In this document: in pieces, positions 1 to 5,345 of the stretch | Numbering within the stretch: position 1 is the stretch's first letter | How the letters are laid out: every line of letters starts with the position of its first letter | Assembly (NCBI GenBank): GCA_029052615.1 | Contig: JAIDIR010000312.1 | Location: 1-10,272 of the forward strand | Direction: 5' to 3' | DNA: 10,272 nt | Source: Clostridia bacterium | GTDB taxonomy: Bacteria; Bacillota; Clostridia; Christensenellales; Borkfalkiaceae | Translations under genes and position numbers: made by a program | Notes under the pieces: generated by a model | The model's database searches: none | What the model saw: only the letters and a program-made list of their open reading frames with translations | Told to the model about the DNA's origin: nothing

Positions 1-1964
1 AAGTCGCTCTTTGCTTCCTTGTGCGCCTTGTCTACGCGGCTCTTTTCCGCCTTCTCCTTCTTTTTCTCCTCCTCCGTGCTCTCGTGGAAGGGGATTTCGA
101 AAATGATAGCCTCGTAGGGCTTCAAGGTAAAGGTGAGCTTATAAGGTCTGCCGTTGCACAGCTCCTTTTCCGCCTTGACGGACATTTCGTTTTCGTCGTA
201 GCAGGTCGAGAACACGCGCTTGTAATTGCCCGAAACGGGCGCGCCCACGCCGTAGTTTTCATACGTCATAGGGGTCATATTGCAGACGAATACAAGTCCG
301 TCGTTATAGTTCCAGGGATTGCGGCGGATAAACGCGAATATAGAACGCTGAACGTCGCCGCTTTCAATCCACTCGAACGACTGGCTGTTGGTGTCGTTGT
401 GCAGAACGGGTCTTTGCTTATACAGGTGCAACAGGGCGCGGTAGCACTCCATAACGCTTCTGTGACCGGGGTCGTCGCACAGGTGCCAGTCCAGACTGAC
501 CTTATAATACCACTCGTTTATCTGCGCGAAGTCCTGACCCATAAACAGCAGCTTTTTGCCGGGGTGACCCATCATCATCGTGTAGAAGCATTTCAAGCCG
601 TTCAGCTTGTCCGAATGATATCCGGGCATCTTGGTGTACATACTGCCCTTGCCGTACACCACCTCGTCGTGCGAAAGCACCAGCTGATAGTGCTCGTTGA
701 AAATGTATTCAAAGGTGTGCGTCATTAAGAAGTGGTGATATTTGCGGTAAACGGGGTCCTTCTTTATATAGCTTAAAGTGTCGTTCATCCAGCCCATATT
801 CCACTTCAAGCCGAAGCCCAGACCGCCCTCCTTTGCGGGCGCGGTTATGCCGTTTATAATCGAGCTGTCCTCGGCGATAATAAACGCGTCGGTGCGGCTC
901 CTCAACACGCTGTTGAGGTGACGGAAGAACTCGAAGCTTTCCAGGTTCCAGTCGCCGCCGTCCTTGTTGGGGCGCCACTCCGTTCTGCCGAACGACGAAT
1001 ACAGCATTGCCGCAACCGCGTCCGAGCGCAGCGCGTCGATATGATATTTATTGACCCAGAAGAACGCCGAGGCAATGAGGAAGTTGGAAACCTCCGGTCT
1101 GCCCAAGTCGAACGCCTTGGTGCCCCACTCGGGATATTCGGCGCGCAGGGGGTCGCCGTATTCGTACAGCGGCGTGCCGTCGAAATTGGCAAGACCGAAT
1201 TCGTCCTTGGGGAAGTGCGCGGGCACCCAGTCTAAAATTACGCCTATGCCGTGCTGGTGCATATAGTCGACGAAGTACATAAAGTCCTGCGGCGAGCCGT
1301 AGCGCGCGGTAGGGCAGAAATAGCCCGTTACCTGATAGCCCCAGCTGGGGTCGAAGGGATATTCGCATATACCCATAACTTCAACGTGGGTATAGCCCAT
1401 AAACTGAACGTATTCGCACAGCTCGTGCGCGAGTCGGCGGTAGTCTAAAAACTGGTCCTCGTCCCACCACATTTCGGTGTTTTTCTTCCAGCTGCCAAGG
1501 TGCACCTCGTAAACCGCCATGGGCTTTTCGAGATAGTTTTCACCCTTCTTGGCTTTCATATATTCGCCGTCGCCCCACTGGTAGTCGTTAAGGTTGGTGA
1601 CTACCGAAGCGTTAGCGGGGCGCTTTTCGCTGCCGAATTCGTAGGGGTCGATTTTATAGACCTCGCTTCCGTCGGCGCGCACGACGAGGTATTTATACTT
1701 AACCCCCTCGCACATACCGGGCACGAAAAGCTCCCATATGCTGTCGTCGACTTTTTCCATAATATCGCGCCACGGGGTCCAGCCGTTACCGTCCGACACC
1801 ACGCAGATTGCGCGCGCGTTGGGCGCCCACACTACGAAGTGCGTGCCCCATACGCCGTCGATACAGCGAATGTGCGCGCCCATCTTTTCATACAGCTCGT
1901 AGTGCGTGCCGTGGTGGAAAAGATATCTGTCCAGCTCACCGAAAAATCTTTTTTCCTTATCCAT
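1..1964 (-). CDS. glgB: 1,4-alpha-glucan branching enzyme (GH13), 3' end cut by the window
   Basis: Cytosolic enzyme that cuts alpha-1,4-glucan chains and rejoins the fragment by an alpha-1,6 link, making branches in glycogen-type polymer. About 654 residues are visible and the frame is still open at base 1. A CBM48-like beta domain lies at roughly residues 20-115, the GH13 barrel at 150-520 and an all-beta C-domain to about 625. All eight active-site residues known from E. coli GlgB are in order: Y210 (SWGYQ), D245 and H250 (DWVPAHFP), R313 and nucleophile D315 (LRSDAV), acid/base E365 (IIAEDSS), H432 and D433 (LSHDEVV). They sit 90 to 93 positions earlier than in E. coli, so the first N-terminal (N1) domain is absent. 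Usually invariant neighbours differ (RSDAV for RVDAV, GICEYPF for PVxEHPF). A Lys/Glu-rich tail follows the core and runs off the window. The start is set by an AGGGGG ribosome site 8 bases upstream. It probably follows the amylase gene in one transcript. Confidence 0.93.
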   Translation of the reverse strand, partial: MDKEKRFFGELDRYLFHHGTHYELYEKMGAHIRCIDGVWGTHFVVWAPNARAICVVSDGNGWTPWRDIMEKVDDSIWELFVPGMCEGVKYKYLVVRADGSEVYKIDPYEFGSEKRPANASVVTNLNDYQWGDGEYMKAKKGENYLEKPMAVYEVHLGSWKKNTEMWWDEDQFLDYRRLAHELCEYVQFMGYTHVEVMGICEYPFDPSWGYQVTGYFCPTARYGSPQDFMYFVDYMHQHGIGVILDWVPAHFPKDEFGLANFDGTPLYEYGDPLRAEYPEWGTKAFDLGRPEVSNFLIASAFFWVNKYHIDALRSDAVAAMLYSSFGRTEWRPNKDGGDWNLESFEFFRHLNSVLRSRTDAFIIAEDSSIINGITAPAKEGGLGFGLKWNMGWMNDTLSYIKKDPVYRKYHHFLMTHTFEYIFNEHYQLVLSHDEVVYGKGSMYTKMPGYHSDKLNGLKCFYTMMMGHPGKKLLFMGQDFAQINEWYYKVSLDWHLCDDPGHRSVMECYRALLHLYKQRPVLHNDTNSQSFEWIESGDVQRSIFAFIRRNPWNYNDGLVFVCNMTPMTYENYGVGAPVSGNYKRVFSTCYDENEMSVKAEKELCNGRPYKLTFTLKPYEAIIFEIPFHESTEEEKKKEKAEKSRVDKAHKEAKSD

Positions 1965-1972
1965 TGAAGTTT

Positions 1973-1978
1973 CCCCCT
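1973..1978 (-). promoter_or_regulatory. Ribosome binding site of glgB
   Basis: On the minus strand AGGGGG lies 8 bases before the ATG at 1964. It fixes the start of the branching enzyme, because the CBM48-like domain begins soon after and no better start exists upstream. Confidence 0.75.
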
Positions 1979-2001
1979 AAACATATAAAAATGTTACATC
2001 C

Positions 2002-2120
2002 CTCTTGTCAGAAGCGAGCAAGACAAGGAGCGCGAGTACCGACCGCAGGGAGTGTACACAGAAGTACACGACCAAGGCGGCACGGAGTGCGACACCGTAT
2101 TGCGAAGCTTATGGCAAGAG
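2002..2120. repeat. Structured intergenic element between the amylase gene and glgB
   Basis: The 158-base gap between the two genes is mostly filled by a GC-rich stretch unlike a plain spacer. CTCTTG at 2002-2007 and CAAGAG at 2115-2120 form a short terminal inverted repeat. Inside are CTTGTC/GACAAG (2004-2009 with 2022-2027), GTGTAC/GTACAC around a 6-base loop (2052-2057 with 2064-2069), and GCAC-GGA-GTGC (2080-2090). Three loosely similar units begin with GGAG and end near CGAC (starting at about 2028, 2050 and 2084). No hairpin is directly followed by a U-tract on the minus strand, so it is not a classical terminator. It could be a small dispersed repeat, a structured spacer RNA that protects or processes the transcript, or a remnant. 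Only the inverted repeats are seen directly; the element call is inference. Confidence 0.4.
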
Positions 2121-2122
2121 AG

Positions 2123-4156
2123 CTATTCGAATTTCTTAGTATAGACGCAGCCCGATTTGGGCGGCAAGGTCAAAACCGTTCTGCCGAACTTAACCTGCGC
2201 GTCCTCGGCAAAAGCGTCCGCCTCCGCATTGACGTTATAGGCAAGCTTAAGCGTATCCGTGCGCTTACCCGTAAGCGTCCAAACGGGAACGCTGAGCGAA
2301 ATGTTTTTGTCGCTGCAATTGATTGCGACTATCGCGCAGTCCTCTTTGTCGAAACGCGCGTAGACTATATAGCCGTTGCCCGCGTCCAGAGGCATCATAG
2401 ACCCCATCTTCAGGCAGTGAATTTTTTTGCGGAGGGCGATGGCGCTCTTATGAACGTCGTAAGTTTCCCAGTCCTCCCTGCCCCAGGGGTAAGTCCTGCG
2501 GCTGTCGGGGTCCGTCCAGCCCACCTGCCCGACCTCGTCGCCGTAGTACAGCGCGGGGCTGCCCGTCCAGGTCATCTGAATGAGCACGCCCAGATATAAA
2601 ACGCGCTTGTCGATATCCTCGCCCGCGGCTTCTCCGCCCATTGATTTAAGCGTGCCCACCTTGCGGTTGGTGCGCGTGAGAAAACGCGAATGGTCGTGGT
2701 TTGAAAGTTGGTTTATAGCGCTGTCCAAAGCGGGCCTCGGAAGGCGCGCGCCGTTCTTTAGCATTGCGTCGAAAAACGCCTTGCCGTCGTAAAGCTTGCC
2801 GTAATCGATAGCCCCCGAGTGCTTTTCCATACCCGTTAAAAACCAGGTGACCGGCTCCATAAAGGCGTCGTAATTCATAACCGAATCCCACTCGCCGCCG
2901 AACAGCCATTTTTCGGGGTCGCCGTAGTGCTCGGCAAAAACGAACGCTTGAGGGTTGGCCTTTCTTACGCGCTCCTTGAAGGTCTTCCAGAATTTGTGAT
3001 TGAACCTCTGGCTGTGCCCTAAATCGGCGGCAACGTCCAGACGCCAGCCGTCGGCGTTGAAGGGTGCGGACACCCACTTTGCGCCCACTCCGTAAATGCT
3101 TTCGCACAGTTCCTCGCTCTTTTCGTAGTTGAGCTTGGGCAGGGTCTTATAGCCCCACCATCCTTCGTATTCGCTGTCTACCGTGCGCGGCTTGTTGAAT
3201 TTGAAGTAGCTGCGGTACGGGCTTTCCAGCGACTGAAACGCGCCCTTTTCGTACCCCTTTTTGTCGAGATATATGCCCTCTCTGTCCAGCCATTTATGGA
3301 ATGAACCGCAGTGATTGAACACGCCGTCCACCACGACTTTTATGTCCATCGCGTGCATCTTTTCGACGAGCGAGGCAAAATATTGATTGGACTTTTCCAG
3401 ATTGGTTTTGTCGGTTACCCTGCGTATATACTTGGGCGCGTAGCCGTTATGCTTTTCCCAGCCCTGCATATAGTGGTCGTAATCGTTTTCTATAATTGCG
3501 AGGTGCGGGTCTATATAGTCGTAGTCCTGCGTGTCGTATTTGTGGTTGGAAGGCGATACGAACAGCGGATTGAAATACACCGCCTCCACGCCCAGCTCCT
3601 TCAAATAATCCAGCTTTTGTTCCACGCCCTGCAGGTCGCCGCCGTAAAAGTTGTTTACGTCCAGCGCGTCGGGAGTTTTGTACCAGTCGTCAATCTTGCG
3701 AACGTGCCCGCCCGTGTAATAGTATTCGTTATACTGCACGTCGTTGGAGGGGTCGCCGTTGCAAAAGCGGTCACAATATATCTGATAGAACACCCTGCCC
3801 TTAGCCCAGTCGGGCACCTTGACCCCGGGCATAAAGGAAAAGTTGTACTCCTCCTGATTGTTGGTGACCGCGCCGAGGCGGTTATAATAAATCTCGTCGT
3901 CCTCGTCCACCAGCTTGAAAAAGTAGCTTACGGGCTTGGAGCCGCAGGTAAAGGTCAGCGTATAAAAGTCGAAGCTTTCTATCTTTTTGGGAAGCTTCTT
4001 CATAACCCGCATTTTGCCGTTTATAAAGGCGTATACTTTTAACACGTCGTTTTCCAGAGTGCGGAAGGTAAGCGTTACCTTGTCGCCTGCCGACGGCTCG
4101 TAAGGGGTTTTGAACGTCTCGGTTTCGTCAGTAAAAAGGGCTTGTCTGTTAATCAT
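2123..4156 (-). CDS. Cytosolic GH13 alpha-amylase family enzyme, neopullulanase/cyclomaltodextrinase-like
   Basis: Predicted to hydrolyse alpha-1,4 (perhaps also alpha-1,6) links in maltodextrins, cyclodextrins or glycogen inside the cell; there is no signal peptide. The 677 residues hold an N-terminal beta domain (about 10-110) like CBM34, a GH13 barrel (about 115-580) and a C-terminal beta domain. The barrel entry (VFYQIYCDRFCNGDPSND), GGDLQGV at 172-178 and SNHKYDTQDY are typical of the GH13_20-like group. The four conserved regions are present: DGVFNH 277-282, GWRLD with nucleophile D374, FAEH with acid/base E409, and SNHD with D488. An insertion of about 35 residues sits at about 219-253, before the helix that leads to region I. 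An in-frame stop two codons upstream makes ATG 4156 the first possible start, and it lacks a Shine-Dalgarno site. glgB follows 158 bases downstream, pointing to a shared glucan pathway. Exact substrate cannot be read from sequence. Confidence 0.9.
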   Translation of the reverse strand: MINRQALFTDETETFKTPYEPSAGDKVTLTFRTLENDVLKVYAFINGKMRVMKKLPKKIESFDFYTLTFTCGSKPVSYFFKLVDEDDEIYYNRLGAVTNNQEEYNFSFMPGVKVPDWAKGRVFYQIYCDRFCNGDPSNDVQYNEYYYTGGHVRKIDDWYKTPDALDVNNFYGGDLQGVEQKLDYLKELGVEAVYFNPLFVSPSNHKYDTQDYDYIDPHLAIIENDYDHYMQGWEKHNGYAPKYIRRVTDKTNLEKSNQYFASLVEKMHAMDIKVVVDGVFNHCGSFHKWLDREGIYLDKKGYEKGAFQSLESPYRSYFKFNKPRTVDSEYEGWWGYKTLPKLNYEKSEELCESIYGVGAKWVSAPFNADGWRLDVAADLGHSQRFNHKFWKTFKERVRKANPQAFVFAEHYGDPEKWLFGGEWDSVMNYDAFMEPVTWFLTGMEKHSGAIDYGKLYDGKAFFDAMLKNGARLPRPALDSAINQLSNHDHSRFLTRTNRKVGTLKSMGGEAAGEDIDKRVLYLGVLIQMTWTGSPALYYGDEVGQVGWTDPDSRRTYPWGREDWETYDVHKSAIALRKKIHCLKMGSMMPLDAGNGYIVYARFDKEDCAIVAINCSDKNISLSVPVWTLTGKRTDTLKLAYNVNAEADAFAEDAQVKFGRTVLTLPPKSGCVYTKKFE

Positions 4157-4170
4157 AATTTATCTTAGAA

Positions 4171-4199
4171 ATTGTAACACGGAAACGCGTTAAAGTCAA
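4171..4199 (-). promoter_or_regulatory. Sigma-A promoter of the amylase-glgB unit
   Basis: On the minus strand TTGACT (4199-4194) is followed after exactly 17 bases by TACAAT (4176-4171), with TG one base before the -10 box (extended -10). The expected start of transcription, about 4164-4166, leaves a leader of only some 8-10 bases before the ATG at 4156, with no Shine-Dalgarno motif in it. A perfect 8-bp palindrome AACGCGTT (4184-4191) lies in the spacer and could be an operator. Confidence 0.75.
4184..4191. promoter_or_regulatory. Possible operator palindrome inside the amylase promoter
   Basis: AACGCGTT is a perfect palindrome placed between the -35 and -10 boxes. LacI-family repressors, which include many maltose/starch regulators, bind sites centred on CG flanked by AA and TT. 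The outer bases do not continue the symmetry, and a match to the CcpA cre consensus is poor, so this is tentative. Confidence 0.25.
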
Positions 4200-4219
4200 T
4201 ACGCAAATTTTTAATAGCG

Positions 4220-4248
4220 TTGACTTTATGCGAATAATATGATAATAT
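4220..4248 (+). promoter_or_regulatory. Sigma-A promoter of the YitT-family gene
   Basis: TTGACT (4220-4225) is followed after 17 bases by TAATAT (4243-4248), again with TG one base before the -10 box. Transcription should begin near 4255, giving a leader of about 23 bases that contains the ribosome site. The -35 boxes of this and the opposing promoter are 20 bases apart and both continue as TTGACTTTA, so they form a 9-bp inverted repeat. Confidence 0.78.
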
Positions 4249-4260
4249 TCATTACGTAGA

Positions 4261-4266
4261 AAGGAG
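4261..4266 (+). promoter_or_regulatory. Ribosome binding site of the YitT-family gene
   Basis: AAGGAG, 11 bases before the ATG at 4278, is a near-ideal Shine-Dalgarno site at a slightly long distance. It supports this start over internal ones. Confidence 0.75.
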
Positions 4267-4277
4267 CGGAAGAACTT

Positions 4278-5291
4278 ATGTCGGAAGAATTGCAAAACGA
4301 GCTTCCCGCACCCGCGGTTGAAAGCGCCCAAACTCCACCCGAAACGGAAAAGCCAACCAAGAAAAAGAAGTGGCAAAAGCCGACCGGAAAGCAGGTCGTA
4401 CACGAGATTGTCAGCTATCTGATTATGACCGTCGGCACCATTTTGGTTGCGGCGGGCGTGTACTTTTTCAAGGCACCCAACCACTTTGCAACGGGCGGCG
4501 TAAGCGGCATTTCGATTATAATCGCAAAGTTCGTGCCGCTCAACCAGTCCACTCTCGTCATGATCATAAACGCCGCGCTCATTATAATCGGCTTTATCTT
4601 TCTGGGCAGGGGCTGTACGGTGCGCACAATCTTCTGTTCGCTGATGTATTCGCTGGAAAACTTTCTGCTTGAAGAGTTTCTGCCGCTGGATATAATACCG
4701 GGAACGGTACAGGTTTTCGACGAGGCGGGCACGCTCATTTCGTGCACCCTCACCAATCAGCCGGTAATCGAGCTTGTGTTTGCAATGCTTCTGACGGGCA
4801 TAGGCAGCGCGATAATGTTCAACTGCAAGGCGTCGTCGGGCGGCACGGACATAGTTGCGCTGATACTCAAAAAGTACACCAAAATCAACACGGGCAAGGC
4901 GCTGCTCATCACCGACGCGGCGATAGCCTTTTCAACCTTCTTCATCTTCGGCGTGCAGGCGGGTCTGTTCTCTATCTTGGGTCTGTTCTCCAAGGCGTTC
5001 ATCGTCGACGGCGTAATCGAAAACATAGGCAAGAGCAAGTATATAACCATTATCACGACAATGCCCGACGAAATCGGCAAGTATATCACGACGGTTATGA
5101 AACGCGACTACACAAGTTACAAGGCGACGGGCGGCTATACGGGGGCGGAAAAGACCGTGCTTATTACCGTGTGCAAGCGCAGCGAAGCGCTTAAGCTGAA
5201 AGCGAAAGTCAAGCTTATAGACAGCACCTCCTTCGTGATTATTACCGACGCGAACGAAATACTGGGCAAGGGGTTCAGGGAAACAATTTAA
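4278..5291 (+). CDS. YitT family membrane protein with C-terminal DUF2179 domain
   Basis: A 337-residue inner-membrane protein of the YitT/DUF161 family, whose biochemical role is not established. Residues 1-38 form a hydrophilic Pro/Glu/Lys-rich N-terminal extension ending in a basic KKKKW patch. The membrane part follows at about 43-250, with hydrophobic stretches near 43-63, 76-86, 94-110, 163-181, 206-224 and 229-247. The family signature is present as FKAPNHFATGGVSGIS (64-79) and CKASSGGTDIVA (183-194). From about 253 the chain becomes soluble and matches the DUF2179 pattern, with TTMPDEIGKYI, a glycine-rich YKATGGYTGAEK loop (281-292) and VIITDANEILGKGF near the end. Length and layout are normal for the family. 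It has its own promoter and ribosome site, is divergent from the glucan genes and ends at a strong hairpin terminator. A link to glucan metabolism is not implied beyond proximity. Confidence 0.92.
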   Translation: MSEELQNELPAPAVESAQTPPETEKPTKKKKWQKPTGKQVVHEIVSYLIMTVGTILVAAGVYFFKAPNHFATGGVSGISIIIAKFVPLNQSTLVMIINAALIIIGFIFLGRGCTVRTIFCSLMYSLENFLLEEFLPLDIIPGTVQVFDEAGTLISCTLTNQPVIELVFAMLLTGIGSAIMFNCKASSGGTDIVALILKKYTKINTGKALLITDAAIAFSTFFIFGVQAGLFSILGLFSKAFIVDGVIENIGKSKYITIITTMPDEIGKYITTVMKRDYTSYKATGGYTGAEKTVLITVCKRSEALKLKAKVKLIDSTSFVIITDANEILGKGFRETI

Positions 5292-5307
5292 AAGTAAACA
5301 GTAAAAA

Positions 5308-5345
5308 AGCCGCGCGGCTCAATTGCCGCGCGGCTCTCTTTTTTT
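5308..5345. terminator. Bidirectional intrinsic terminator between convergent genes
   Basis: A perfect 11-bp stem AGCCGCGCGGC (5308-5318) pairs with 5325-5335 around a 6-base TCAATT loop. On the plus strand it is followed by CTC and seven T (5339-5345), ending the YitT transcript. On the minus strand the six A at 5303-5308 become a U-tract, so the same hairpin can end the surface-protein transcript, whose stop codon (5344-5346) overlaps the plus-strand T-tract. Confidence 0.92.

Noticed and set aside
21..728. 235-codon open frame on the plus strand at the left edge
   Set aside because: It is antisense to the branching enzyme, whose catalytic motifs are intact in the opposite strand.
1982..2011. 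Possible promoter for glgB on the minus strand (CTGACA, 18 bases, TATATG)
   Set aside because: The -10 match is weak and the implied transcription start would fall inside the glgB ribosome site.
1808..2599. 263-codon open frame on the plus strand across the glgB start, the spacer and the amylase 3' end
   Set aside because: It is antisense to two clear GH13 genes, Arg/His-rich with no recognisable motif, and lacks a ribosome site.
3311..4042. 243-codon open frame on the plus strand
   Set aside because: It lies wholly antisense to the amylase gene and its Val/His-rich product is typical of the reverse of a GC-biased coding strand.
4172..4192. CcpA cre site in the amylase promoter
   Set aside because: The best alignment misses several fixed positions of the consensus and needs a one-base shift.
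4149..4484. 111-codon minus-strand frame overlapping the divergent promoter region
   Set aside because: It overlaps the YitT N-terminus, spans both promoters and encodes nothing recognisable.
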